A stretch of DNA of 64,000 bases from Ruegeria arenilitoris (lineage in GTDB: Bacteria; Pseudomonadota; Alphaproteobacteria; Rhodobacterales; Rhodobacteraceae). The stretch lies in contig NZ_WQDA01000001.1 in the NCBI RefSeq assembly GCF_013032855.1, forward strand, positions 689,501 to 753,500, read 5' to 3'. The position numbers and the translations under genes are program-made. The notes under the pieces are model-generated. The model worked only from the letters and a program-made list of their open reading frames with translations. It was not told the DNA's origin and did no database searches. This document shows positions 25,387-33,889 of the stretch, piece by piece (position 1 is the first letter of the stretch; every line of letters starts with the position of its first letter).

Positions 25387-26412
25387 TCACGCCGAGTTGG
25401 CCGGACCCAGGGACTGTCGTTCAACGATGTGCGTGAACAAGTGTTCACCGGCCGCCGGGGCCCTTTTTTCAACCATTTCGATCAATGCCTTGGCGGCTTT
25501 TCCGCCCATTTCCCGATGCGGCACATGCACGGTCGTCAAAGCCGGGCGCAGGATCCGAGCCAGTTCGATGTCATCGAACCCGGTGATCGAGACATCCTGC
25601 GGCACTTTCAGCCCCATGTCCTGAGCCCTGAGCAAAGCGCCGGCGGCCAGGACATCGTTACCGCACATGACGGCCGTCGGCGGCGTGTCCTGCGGCATGA
25701 GACGCGCGAAGGCTTCAGCGCCGTTTTCGATCTCGTACGGGGTCTCGATGACCTGAAGCACCTGCGGGTCAAGCCCTTGCTGCCGAACAGCGTCGCGCAC
25801 CCCGTCCAATCGAAGGCGCGCGCGGTCGTTGCCGTGGGTGATGCCCGATATCACCGCAAGCCGTCTGTGCCCGAGGTCGATGACCCTTTTCGCCAGCTCG
25901 TACATGGCCGCACGGTTGTCGAAGCCGATGGAGGGCAGGCGCCCGTCCGGGGAAAATGACCACGCGACCAGCGCCGGAATTTCACGGTGTTCAAGAAATT
26001 CGTAGATGCGCGACGCCCGGTCGTGTCCGATCAGCAGCAGGCCATCGGCGCCGCGGGCGACCAGAGTACGGATCTGCTCTTCTTCGGTTGCCGGTTTGTA
26101 GGCCGAACTGGATACCAGCAGCGTATAGCCATGTTGGTGCAGCTCTTCCTGAAAGGCCTGCAAGCCGCGGGCAAAGATGGCGTTCTCCATCGTCGGGATG
26201 ATCGCGCCGATGGTAAACGTGCGCTTGGCCGCCATGACCCGAGCCGCGAAATTCGGTGTATAGCCCAAGGCCTTGATCGCCGACTGCACGCGTTTGCGGG
26301 TCGCTTCGACAACTCGATCCGGCGTGTTGAGGCAACGCGAGACCGTAGCCGTGGAAACGCCCGCCTTTCTGGCAACGTCATCCAGTGTCGGGGCGGGCTT
26401 CAGCTTCGACAT
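25387..26412 (-). CDS. LacI-family transcriptional regulator
   Basis: N-terminal LacI HTH (PTLDDVARKAGVSTATVSRC, about residues 7-28) with hinge helix YTPNFAARVMAAKRT, then a periplasmic-binding-protein-like effector domain (about 60-335). The ATG at 26412 is used; an in-frame TTG two codons earlier is the alternative. Divergent from a TRAP transporter and sulfonate genes. Two 14-bp LacI-type operators lie between 26476 and 26510 in front of it. The most economical reading is a repressor of the downstream dihydroxypropanesulfonate operon and of itself. Confidence 0.9.
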   Translation of the reverse strand: MSKLKPAPTLDDVARKAGVSTATVSRCLNTPDRVVEATRKRVQSAIKALGYTPNFAARVMAAKRTFTIGAIIPTMENAIFARGLQAFQEELHQHGYTLLVSSSAYKPATEEEQIRTLVARGADGLLLIGHDRASRIYEFLEHREIPALVAWSFSPDGRLPSIGFDNRAAMYELAKRVIDLGHRRLAVISGITHGNDRARLRLDGVRDAVRQQGLDPQVLQVIETPYEIENGAEAFARLMPQDTPPTAVMCGNDVLAAGALLRAQDMGLKVPQDVSITGFDDIELARILRPALTTVHVPHREMGGKAAKALIEMVEKRAPAAGEHLFTHIVERQSLGPANSA

Positions 26413-26475
26413 TTCCAAACCTAATCTTTGCTCTTCGCAATTCTAACCGGATCGGATTGGCAATGAAAGTTGAAA

Positions 26476-26510
26476 TGTAAGCGCTTGCATTTTCCATGTA
26501 AGCGCTTACA
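26476..26510. promoter_or_regulatory. Twin LacI-type operators
   Basis: TGTAAGCGCTTGCA (26476-26489, one mismatch from symmetry) and TGTAAGCGCTTACA (26497-26510, perfect). Their centres are 21 bp apart, two helical turns, so two repressor dimers could bind the same DNA face. They sit between the LacI gene and the small membrane protein/TRAP operon. Confidence 0.75.
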
Positions 26511-26547
26511 AATGGCATCAGTGCCGATTCTAGCCGGAGTCCCGAAC

Positions 26548-26730
26548 ATGTTTCTTGCCGCATCCGCCATCGTCTTCGTCGTCTATTTCGCGAACGTGGC
26601 GCTGGGTGCGTTTGCAGGCCGCGCGTTTCTTGGGGACGTGGGCGAGATGCTGGTTCTGTTCGCGGCGTCGATCCTGTTCGTTGTCGCAATTCTGAAAAAA
26701 GAGGCCGAACGCGAGGAGAACGGCGGCTGA
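26548..26730 (+). CDS. Small two-helix membrane protein
   Basis: 60-residue protein with two hydrophobic helices (about 2-22 and 32-50) and a charged C-terminus KKEAEREENGG. The ATG at 26548 is preceded by CGGAG; longer frames would run into the LacI operators. It is the first gene of the TRAP/sulfonate operon, 24 bp before the binding protein. No family recognised; it may support the transporter. Confidence 0.65.
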   Translation: MFLAASAIVFVVYFANVALGAFAGRAFLGDVGEMLVLFAASILFVVAILKKEAEREENGG

Positions 26731-26754
26731 ATTTTTCCAATGGGAGGGCAATCA

Positions 26755-27900
26755 ATGAACAAAGATCAAATGGAACTGGCGTCAGCTGAACGCCGCAATT
26801 TCCTGAAACTCAGCGCCAGTGGCGCGTTCACGGCCGCACTGGTGGCGGGCGCAAGCGGCGTGTTGTGGTCATCCGAGGCCGCGGCGCAGACCGCGAAGGA
26901 GGAAAAGGAACGCGAACAAGCTGCCGAGCATGTGATGACGGTCGCTACGGCCTATGTGCTGGGCGCCTCGCGCAGCTATCCGATCATGCAGCTGGACCTG
27001 AAGGAAAACATCCAGAACGCAACCAACGGCAAGGTCTATGTCAAGCTGGCCCCGGGCGGGCAGCTGGGCGCGGGCGGCGCATTGGTGCAGAAGGTGCAGG
27101 GTGGAACCATCCAGGCCGCGCAGCATTCGCTGTCGAACTTCGCACCCTTCGCTTCGACCGTGGACCTGATCAACATGCCTTATCTGTGCGGCTCGAACCA
27201 ACGGTTCACCAACCTGGTGCATTCCGACACCTGGAAGAACGAAGTGCACCCCAAGGTCGAGGCCGCAGGCTTCAAGGCGCTGTTCTATGTCGTGATCGAC
27301 CCGCGCGTCGTGGCCGTGCGCCAGGGCGGAAATGCCATCATTACCCCCTCGGACATGAGCGGTGTGAAATTCCGCGTGCCCGGGTCCAAGATGCTGCAGC
27401 AATACTACCGCATGGCCGGCGCCAACCCGACGCCTGTTGCCTGGGGCGAGACCCCCTCGGCCATCAAGCAGGGCGTGGCGGATGCGCTCGACCCGTCGGT
27501 CGGCGCGCTCTATGTGTTTGGCTTCAAGGACATTCTGTCTCACGTCACCTTCACCCAGGCGGTGCCGGACAGCCAGGTCTATTCCTGCAACCTGGAATGG
27601 TTCAACTCGATGCCGGCCGATGTGCAAGAGGGCATCATGTGGGGCTCGGAGATGACCAGCCACCAGAACCTTGCCAAGGTCCCCTCGGCCCGCGCCTATG
27701 CCATGGCCGAGTTGAACAAGGCCGGGGTTCAGTTCCACTCGCTGTCTGACGACCAACTGGCCGAGTGGCAGGAGGCCGGCGGTTATCAGCGCTCGGAATG
27801 GGACCCCTTCAAGACCGAGCTGGCCGGGTCGATGGATGCCTTCGAAAAGCTGGTCGAGGCGGCTGGCACCCAAGGCAAATATTACGTCCACGACGCCTGA
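26755..27900 (+). CDS. TRAP transporter substrate-binding protein (DctP family), candidate HpsK
   Basis: Periplasmic DctP-family solute receptor, 381 residues. A twin-arginine-like leader RRNFLKLSASGAF (about 15-28) and AAAQ cleavage region near 46 suggest Tat export of a folded protein, which is unusual for this family. The family Arg/Asn region appears in GVKFRVPGSKMLQQYYRMAG near 208. GGGAGGG precedes the ATG. It is followed by an attenuator hairpin and the two membrane subunits. Next to hpsNOP genes, so the expected ligand is 2,3-dihydroxypropane-1-sulfonate or sulfolactate. Confidence 0.85.
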   Translation: MNKDQMELASAERRNFLKLSASGAFTAALVAGASGVLWSSEAAAQTAKEEKEREQAAEHVMTVATAYVLGASRSYPIMQLDLKENIQNATNGKVYVKLAPGGQLGAGGALVQKVQGGTIQAAQHSLSNFAPFASTVDLINMPYLCGSNQRFTNLVHSDTWKNEVHPKVEAAGFKALFYVVIDPRVVAVRQGGNAIITPSDMSGVKFRVPGSKMLQQYYRMAGANPTPVAWGETPSAIKQGVADALDPSVGALYVFGFKDILSHVTFTQAVPDSQVYSCNLEWFNSMPADVQEGIMWGSEMTSHQNLAKVPSARAYAMAELNKAGVQFHSLSDDQLAEWQEAGGYQRSEWDPFKTELAGSMDAFEKLVEAAGTQGKYYVHDA

Positions 27901-27908
27901 TGCGGACC

Positions 27909-27938
27909 GGGCGGGCGCCGGACGCGCGCCCGCCCTTT
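27909..27938 (+). terminator. Attenuator hairpin after TRAP binding protein
   Basis: GGGCGGGCGC pairs with GCGCCCGCCC over a 7-base loop and is followed by TTT. It is placed 9 bp after the binding-protein stop and 58 bp before the DctQ gene, consistent with partial termination that favours the binding protein. Confidence 0.65.
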
Positions 27939-27996
27939 CCAGACCTGCGCGGCCTGATCCTTCAGGCCCATCCCCCCAGCCTTGCCGAGGGAAGCG

Positions 27997-28509
27997 ATGT
28001 CCTTATTCAAAACCATAGACCGCAACGCCGAACGCTGGCTGCTGCTGGTGTTCTACGTGATGCTGGTCATCACGATGGCAATCGAGGTGCTGCGGCGCGA
28101 GATCTTCGCCTATTCCTCGATCTGGGGCGAAGAGATCGTCCGCTATTCCTTCATCTATCTGGCCTGGATCGGCGCGGCCGCGGCGGTCAAGGAACGCGCC
28201 CATATCCGGATCGACGTCATCATGCATTACCTCGGCCCCCGGCCCAAGGCGGTGCTGTATATCTTCGGTGATCTGGTGATGTTCGCGGTGGCGGTGATCG
28301 CGCTCTACTGGTCCTACGAGGCGGTGCATGTCTCGGCCAAGTTCGGGTCGGTCACTGACGGGCTGCGGGTATCGAAGGTTTGGTTCCTGATGGCGGTGCC
28401 CACGGGCTTTGCCCTGATGATCTGGCGTCTGATCCAATCGTTGATCAACGATATCAAAAGTCTTCGTGACGGCACGCCCGTCTTCGAAGGCGACAAGCTG
28501 TTTGACTGA
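27997..28509 (+). CDS. TRAP transporter small permease (DctQ family), candidate HpsL
   Basis: 170 residues with four predicted helices. The DctQ-type segment WGEEIVRYSFIYLAWIGAAAAVKERAHIRID, given here only by its key residues EE, R and K-R-H-I, is visible at about 45-75. GAGGGAAG precedes the ATG. It lies 11 bp before dctM and completes the tripartite importer. Confidence 0.88.
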   Translation: MSLFKTIDRNAERWLLLVFYVMLVITMAIEVLRREIFAYSSIWGEEIVRYSFIYLAWIGAAAAVKERAHIRIDVIMHYLGPRPKAVLYIFGDLVMFAVAVIALYWSYEAVHVSAKFGSVTDGLRVSKVWFLMAVPTGFALMIWRLIQSLINDIKSLRDGTPVFEGDKLFD

Positions 28510-28520
28510 GGAGAAACCGG

Positions 28521-29849
28521 ATGCTGTGGAGTTCTCTCAATCAAACGGTCGAACTGGGCTGGGATTTCTACCTGCCCGTGATCCTGTTCGTCGGCCTGAT
28601 CGCGCTGGCGGTGCCGGTCTGGGCCGCAATCGGCTCGGCCGCGATCGTGATGCTGATCATGTCGGGCGACCTGCCGCTGAGCCTTGTGGGCGAAAGCCTG
28701 TTCACCGGCATCGACGCCTTTGCCCTGACCGCGGTGCCGCTGTTCATCCTGACCGGTGACGTGCTGGTGCGAACCGGGCTGTCGCGCAAGTTTCTGGACG
28801 TGGCCGAGGCGCTGACCTGTTTTGCCAAGGGCGGGTTCGGCTCGGCCACGGTTCTGGTTTGCGGCATGTTCGCGGCCATTTCGGGGTCCGACGCGGCAGG
28901 AGCGGCGGCGGTGGGTCGGATGACGATCAACCGACTGGTCGAAAGCGGCTATCCGCGACCCTATGCCTGTGCGCTGGTGGCGGCGGGGGCCTGTACCGGC
29001 ATTCTGATCCCGCCCTCGATTGCCTATATCATCATCGGGCTCGTGCTGGGTATCTCGGCCTCGACCCTGTTTCTGGCCGCTCTGATCCCGGGGCTCGCGA
29101 TCCTGATCTCGATCCTCGTGACCAACATCATCATGAACCGCCTCTATGCCTATGAGGGCGGCGGGATGATGACCATGGGCGAATGGCTGGCCAATCTGGG
29201 CAAGGCCCTGAAATCGGGCTGGTACGCCTTCATCGTGCCGGGCATCATCTTCTACGGTATCTTTTCGGGTCGCCTGACCCCGACCGAGGCCGGCGCGACC
29301 GCCGTTGTCGTCACCATCATCATGGGGTTCATCCTGCGCACGCTGACGCTGGCCGACTTCCCGTCGATGCTGGTCAGCTCGGCCAAGGTAAACGGGGTGA
29401 TCCTGCCCATCATCGCCTTCTCGGCCCCGCTGGCCGAGGCGCTGGCGATCATGGGCGTGCCGCAGGGCTTCGTGGCCTCGGTGACCTCGCTGACCGAGGA
29501 TCCGTTCCTGCTGATCCTGCTGATGATCGGCATTCTGATCGCGGCCGGTTGCGTCATGGAGACGACACCGAATATCGTCATCCTGGCCCCGATCCTGAAA
29601 CCGCTGGCGGACAATATCGGCATGAACGAGATCCAGTTCTGCATCATGATGATCACCGCCTTGGGCGTTGGCTTCATCACGCCGCCACTGGGGCTGAACC
29701 TGTTCGTGGTTTCGGGGATCACGGGTGAATCCATCCTCAAGATCGCGGCCCGCGCCGTGCCCTTCGTGCTGACCATGCTGATCGTCGTCATCCTGATCGC
29801 CTACGTTCCGGCGCTGTCGACCACTTTGCTTCCTGAAATCTACCAATAG
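28521..29849 (+). CDS. TRAP transporter large permease (DctM family), candidate HpsM
   Basis: 442-residue DctM-family sodium-driven membrane subunit with about twelve helices. Typical stretches are LSRKFLDVAEAL, MFAAISGSDAAGAAAVG, IPPSIAYIIIG and ITPPLGLNLFVVSGI. GAGGAGAAA precedes the ATG. It is followed 12 bp later by hpsN, so uptake and oxidation of the substrate are co-expressed. Confidence 0.9.
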   Translation: MLWSSLNQTVELGWDFYLPVILFVGLIALAVPVWAAIGSAAIVMLIMSGDLPLSLVGESLFTGIDAFALTAVPLFILTGDVLVRTGLSRKFLDVAEALTCFAKGGFGSATVLVCGMFAAISGSDAAGAAAVGRMTINRLVESGYPRPYACALVAAGACTGILIPPSIAYIIIGLVLGISASTLFLAALIPGLAILISILVTNIIMNRLYAYEGGGMMTMGEWLANLGKALKSGWYAFIVPGIIFYGIFSGRLTPTEAGATAVVVTIIMGFILRTLTLADFPSMLVSSAKVNGVILPIIAFSAPLAEALAIMGVPQGFVASVTSLTEDPFLLILLMIGILIAAGCVMETTPNIVILAPILKPLADNIGMNEIQFCIMMITALGVGFITPPLGLNLFVVSGITGESILKIAARAVPFVLTMLIVVILIAYVPALSTTLLPEIYQ

Positions 29850-29861
29850 GATCTTCTGAAC

Positions 29862-31169
29862 ATGTCGCGTGAATACCTCAAGAAGGCCACCCTGACCGCA
29901 CAATCCCACGCGTCCGAGGTGCATGACACGGTCAAGACCATTCTGGCCGACATCGAGGCCGGCGGAGACGCCAAGGCGCTGGAATACGCGGCCAAGTTCG
30001 ACAAGTTCGAGGGCAACGTGCTGATGACCCCCGCGGAAATCGACGCCGCCTGCGCCCGGGTGCCGGAAAAGCTCAAGGCCGACATCCGCTTTGCCCAGGA
30101 CAACGTGCGCCGCTTTGCCGAGGCGCAGAAGGCCACCGTGTCGGATGTGCAGCTGGAAATCGTGCCGGGCTTCATCGCGGGGCAAAAGGCCATCCCGGTC
30201 GATGCGGCGGGCTGCTATGTGCCCGGCGGGCGGTATAGCCACATCGCCAGCGCCATCATGACCGTGACCACCGCCAAAGTGGCGGGGTGCCGTCACATCA
30301 CCGCCTGTTCACCGCCCCGCCCGGGCGAGGGCGTGGCCCCGGCGATAGTCTACGCCGCCCATATCAGTGGCGCTGACAGCATCCTGGCCATGGGGGGCGT
30401 GCAAGGCGTGGCCGCCATGACCTATGGCTTGTTCGGGCTGCCGCGCGCCAACATCCTTGTGGGGCCGGGCAACCAGTTCGTGGCCGAGGCCAAGCGCATT
30501 CTGTACGGCAAGGTCGGCATCGACATGATCGCGGGCCCGACCGACAGCCTGATTCTGGCGGATTCCACGGCCGACCCCTTCGTCGTGGCCACCGACCTGG
30601 TCAGTCAGGCCGAGCATGGCTACAACTCGCCCGTCTGGCTGGTGACCGATGACCGCGATCTGGCGACGCGGGTGATGGAGCTGGTTCCGACCCTGATCGC
30701 CGATCTGCCCGAGCTGAACCGCGACAACGCCGCCGCCGCCTGGCGCGACTATGCCGAGGTGATCCTGTGCGCGGACCGCGAAGAGATGGCCGCGTGTTCC
30801 GACGATTACGCCCCCGAGCATCTGACCGTGCAGGCCGCGGATCTGGATTGGTGGCTGGATCGACTGACCTGTTATGGATCGTTGTTCTTGGGCGAAGAAA
30901 CGACCGTGTCCTATGGCGACAAGGCCACCGGTACGAACCACGTCCTGCCCACATCGGGCGCGGCCAGCTATACCGGCGGGCTGAGCGTGCACAAATACAT
31001 GAAGATCGTCACTTGGCAGCGGGCGACGCGCGAGGGTTCGAAACCCATCGCCGAGGCGACTGCGCGGATTTCGCGTCTGGAAGGGATGGAGGGCCACGCC
31101 CGCGCGGCCGATGTGCGTCTGGCCAAGTATTTCCCGGACGAAAATTTTGACCTGACCGCAGATGAATGA
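29862..31169 (+). CDS. hpsN: Sulfopropanediol (DHPS) 3-dehydrogenase, histidinol-dehydrogenase-like
   Basis: Zinc- and NAD-dependent enzyme of the HisD superfamily. HpsN oxidises (R)-2,3-dihydroxypropane-1-sulfonate twice to sulfolactate. Motifs are GGRYSHIASAIMT near 124, GPGNQFVAEAKR near 203, the zinc-site region SQAEHGY near 247, APEHLTVQ near 320 and TSGAASYTGGLSVHKYMK near 365. The HisD fold alone would allow true histidinol dehydrogenase, but location in a TRAP/hpsOP/comDE operon far from other his genes favours HpsN. It overlaps the SDR gene by 8 bp. Confidence 0.88.
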   Translation: MSREYLKKATLTAQSHASEVHDTVKTILADIEAGGDAKALEYAAKFDKFEGNVLMTPAEIDAACARVPEKLKADIRFAQDNVRRFAEAQKATVSDVQLEIVPGFIAGQKAIPVDAAGCYVPGGRYSHIASAIMTVTTAKVAGCRHITACSPPRPGEGVAPAIVYAAHISGADSILAMGGVQGVAAMTYGLFGLPRANILVGPGNQFVAEAKRILYGKVGIDMIAGPTDSLILADSTADPFVVATDLVSQAEHGYNSPVWLVTDDRDLATRVMELVPTLIADLPELNRDNAAAAWRDYAEVILCADREEMAACSDDYAPEHLTVQAADLDWWLDRLTCYGSLFLGEETTVSYGDKATGTNHVLPTSGAASYTGGLSVHKYMKIVTWQRATREGSKPIAEATARISRLEGMEGHARAADVRLAKYFPDENFDLTADE

Positions 31170-31923
31170 CCCCCTCGACCTGTTCGATCTGACCGGCCGG
31201 GTGGCCTGCGTCACGGGCGCCAGTTCGGGGCTGGGCCGGCGCGTTGCGCAGGTGCTGGCGGCTGCAGGCGCGACGGTGGTGGGCGTTGCCCGCCGGGCCG
31301 AGGCACTGGCCGAGTTGCAGGCCAGGATCGGTGCAAGCGCTGCGGTGGTCGCAGGTGACGTGGCCGACCGGGACGGCCTGCCAAGGCTGGTCGAACAAAT
31401 CTCGGCCCCTTTCGGCGCGCCGGATATCGTGGTTCATGCCGCCGGGGTGAACACGCGACAGGTCGCCGATGACGTTACGCCCGAAGGCTGGGATGCGACA
31501 CTGGGCCTGAACCTCGGTGCGCCGTTCTTCCTCAGCCAGGCCATGGTACCTGTGATGAAGGCGCGTGGTTGGGGCCGGATCGTAAATTTTGCTTCGCTGC
31601 AGACGACGCGGGCCTTTCCCGGCGGGATCGCCTATGGCGCCAGCAAGGGCGGGATCGCACAGCTGACCCGCGCCATGGCCGAGGCCTGGTCGTCCCACGG
31701 GATCACCGCCAACGCCATCGGCCCGGGCTTCTTTCCGACCGAGCTGACACAGGCGGTGTTCGATGACCCCGCCCGCGCGGCCCGCAACGCGGCGCAGACA
31801 TGCATCGGTCGCAATGGCCGTATGGAAGACATCGACGGGCCGATCCTTTTTCTGTGCTCGCAGGCATCCGACTATGTCACCGGGCAGATCCTGATGGTTG
31901 ACGGGGGGTTCACGGCGAAATGA
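31162..31923 (+). CDS. hpsO: SDR-family dehydrogenase, HpsO-like
   Basis: Short-chain dehydrogenase of 253 residues. The NAD(P)-binding motif TGASSGLG is near residue 18, and the catalytic YGASK motif is near 157, with a Ser about 13 residues before it (NFASLQ). In characterised dihydroxypropanesulfonate clusters HpsO and HpsP are 2-dehydrogenases that interconvert the DHPS enantiomers so that HpsN can use both. It overlaps hpsN by 8 bp and hpsP by 4 bp. The specific substrate is inferred from context. Confidence 0.82.
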   Translation: MNDPLDLFDLTGRVACVTGASSGLGRRVAQVLAAAGATVVGVARRAEALAELQARIGASAAVVAGDVADRDGLPRLVEQISAPFGAPDIVVHAAGVNTRQVADDVTPEGWDATLGLNLGAPFFLSQAMVPVMKARGWGRIVNFASLQTTRAFPGGIAYGASKGGIAQLTRAMAEAWSSHGITANAIGPGFFPTELTQAVFDDPARAARNAAQTCIGRNGRMEDIDGPILFLCSQASDYVTGQILMVDGGFTAK

Positions 31924-32900
31924 AAGCTCTGGTTTATGAAGGTGTCGAACAGCTGGTCTATCGCGACGTACCGGACGCCGCGCCGCAACCGGGCGAGCAC
32001 CTGATCCGGGTCGAGGCCGCTGGGATTTGCGGGTCCGACATGCATGCTTACTTGGGCCATGATGCGCGCCGCCCGGCGCCCTTGATCCTGGGGCACGAGG
32101 CGGCGGGCACAGTGATCGGCGGCCCCAAAGACGGAACGCGGGTCACGATCAATCCGCTTGTAAATTGCGGGCAGTGCCCGGCCTGCCAAGCGGGGCGGGA
32201 AAACCTGTGCCCCGACCGTCAGATCATCTCGATGCCCCCGCGTGAAGGCGCCTTTGCTCAATATGTTTCGATGCCCTGGGATAATCTGGTCGAGGTGCCG
32301 GATCACGTGCCCTTCGCCAAAGCCGCCTTGGCCGAGCCGCTGGCCGTCAGCTGGCACGCCGCGCGCCTCGCGCTCGAGGCGCTGCATCCGGCGATGGAGC
32401 GTCGTGCGCTGGTGATCGGGGGTGGGGCGATTGGCCTTGCGGCGGCGCTGGCGCTGCGGGCGATGGATGTCGTGGATGTGACCATCGTCGAACCCAACGA
32501 CCTACGGCGTAAGTTCCTGCAAAGGCTGGATTGCGCCAAGGTCGCACCCGAAGCGCAAAGCGAATTTCCGATCGTGGTCGACGCCGTGGGCTTTGCCGCC
32601 ACCCGTGCGGTGGCCTCGGAACGGGCCCAACCCGGCGGAGTGATCGCGCATGTGGGCCTGGGCGAGGACGCCGGCGGGCTGGACGTGCGACGCATGACCC
32701 TGCAAGAGATCACCTTCATCGGAACCTACACCTATACCGCGCAGGATTTCCGTCAGACCGCGCAGGCCATCTTTGACGGCGCTCTGGGCCCTCTGGACTG
32801 GATCGAAGAACGCGATCTGGCCGATGGCGCCCGGGCCTTTGCCCAGTTACGCTCGGGTGAGGTCGCGGTTCCGAAAATCGTGCTGTCCCCGTGGGCCTGA
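31920..32900 (+). CDS. hpsP: Zinc-dependent alcohol dehydrogenase, HpsP-like
   Basis: MDR-family enzyme of 326 residues. Catalytic zinc ligands occur in GICGSD (near 36) and GHEAAG (near 58), structural zinc Cys cluster CGQCPACQAGRENLC near 82, and a Rossmann VIGGGAIGLAAAL near 162. Shorter than the usual 340-350. Position as third enzyme after hpsN-hpsO supports the DHPS 2-dehydrogenase partner role; it overlaps hpsO by 4 bp. Confidence 0.82.
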   Translation: MKALVYEGVEQLVYRDVPDAAPQPGEHLIRVEAAGICGSDMHAYLGHDARRPAPLILGHEAAGTVIGGPKDGTRVTINPLVNCGQCPACQAGRENLCPDRQIISMPPREGAFAQYVSMPWDNLVEVPDHVPFAKAALAEPLAVSWHAARLALEALHPAMERRALVIGGGAIGLAAALALRAMDVVDVTIVEPNDLRRKFLQRLDCAKVAPEAQSEFPIVVDAVGFAATRAVASERAQPGGVIAHVGLGEDAGGLDVRRMTLQEITFIGTYTYTAQDFRQTAQAIFDGALGPLDWIEERDLADGARAFAQLRSGEVAVPKIVLSPWA

Positions 32901-32922
32901 CTGCCCGGAACTGGAGGTAACC

Positions 32923-33333
32923 ATGTATAAGAAAATTCTTGTCCCCATGGCGCTTGACCACGGCATTTCGCCCCAAACGCTCGAGATCGCCCGTGCCTTG
33001 GGCGGCGGATCCGCCGAGATCGTGGCGCTGCATGTCTATGAGATGCCGCAGGGCTCGGTCAGCGTCTATCTGGACAAAGATGCCGTGGCCGATGGCTTTG
33101 CCCGCGCCCGCGAAGTCCTGATGAACAAGCTGGAAGGCCTTACGGACGTAAAGCCCGAACTGGTCAAAGGCCACACCGCGCGCACGATCATCGACTATGC
33201 CAACGACCACGTGTTCGACTGTATCGTCATTGGCTCGCACCGTCCCGGACTGACTGATTATTTCCTTGGCTCGACCGCGTCGCGCGTGGTGCGGCATGCA
33301 AAATGTGCCGTCCACGTCCACCGCAGAACCTGA
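32923..33333 (+). CDS. Universal stress protein (UspA family)
   Basis: 136-residue single Usp domain. The ATP-binding signature G-2x-G-9x-G-S/T is seen in GSHRPGLTDYFLGSTASRV near residue 107, and the N-terminus MYKKILVPMAL is typical. CTGGAGG precedes the ATG at 32923. It lies between hpsP and comD, with short gaps of 22 and 49 bp. Its role here is unclear; it may regulate the pathway or respond to energy state. Confidence 0.88.
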   Translation: MYKKILVPMALDHGISPQTLEIARALGGGSAEIVALHVYEMPQGSVSVYLDKDAVADGFARAREVLMNKLEGLTDVKPELVKGHTARTIIDYANDHVFDCIVIGSHRPGLTDYFLGSTASRVVRHAKCAVHVHRRT

Positions 33334-33382
33334 CCCGTCCATCGCGCCCTCGGCGCCCCAACCCAGGAACAGAAGTTTCGAC

Positions 33383-33889
33383 ATGAGCATAGACAAGAAG
33401 ATCACCGAAGATCTTGTGGCCAACGACATCTCGTTCGTCACCACGGTGCCGTGCAAGCAATTGGCCGGCGTCATCGCCGAGATCGACGCCCACGACTCCA
33501 TCTACCACATCCCCTCGAACAAAGAGGACGAAGGCATGGGCCTGTGCGCCGGGGCCTGGATGGGCGGCAAGCGCCCCGCGATCATCATGCAGAACACCGC
33601 GATCGGGGTCACGATCAACACGCTGGCGACGCTGATCCAGTATTACCGGATGCCGCTGCCGATGCTGATCTCGTACCGGGGCGAACTGCGCGAGCCCATC
33701 GCCTGCCAGGTCGAGATGGCCGTTCACACCAAGGCCCTGCTGGCGCAGCTGCACATCCCGACCTACCATTTCCACCATCAGGAGGACGTGGCCGAGCTGG
33801 ATGCTATCCTGAAATACACTTTCATGTGCAACAAGCCCGTCGCGATCCTGACCGACGCCAATTTTTGGGGAGGCTATGGCGACCAATGA
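33383..33889 (+). CDS. comD: Sulfopyruvate decarboxylase, alpha (PYR-domain) subunit
   Basis: 168 residues matching the N-terminal half of TPP-dependent decarboxylases. The conserved activating Glu is seen in IPSNKEDEGMGLCAGAW near residue 45, and MLISYRGELREP near 93 is typical of ComD/phosphonopyruvate decarboxylase. It forms the active site with ComE and converts sulfopyruvate to sulfoacetaldehyde plus CO2. The stop overlaps comE by 4 bp. Phosphonopyruvate decarboxylase is the alternative, but the sulfonate context favours ComD. Confidence 0.88.
   Translation: MSIDKKITEDLVANDISFVTTVPCKQLAGVIAEIDAHDSIYHIPSNKEDEGMGLCAGAWMGGKRPAIIMQNTAIGVTINTLATLIQYYRMPLPMLISYRGELREPIACQVEMAVHTKALLAQLHIPTYHFHHQEDVAELDAILKYTFMCNKPVAILTDANFWGGYGDQ

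Noticed and set aside
28314..30296. A 660-codon open frame on the minus strand opposite the TRAP permease and hpsN
   Set aside because: His/Gln/Asp/Arg-rich composition typical of antisense to membrane-protein genes; DctM and HpsN motifs on the plus strand are unambiguous.
29862..31169. Histidine biosynthesis gene hisD
   Set aside because: No other his gene nearby, and the neighbours are a TRAP importer, two more dehydrogenases and sulfopyruvate decarboxylase.
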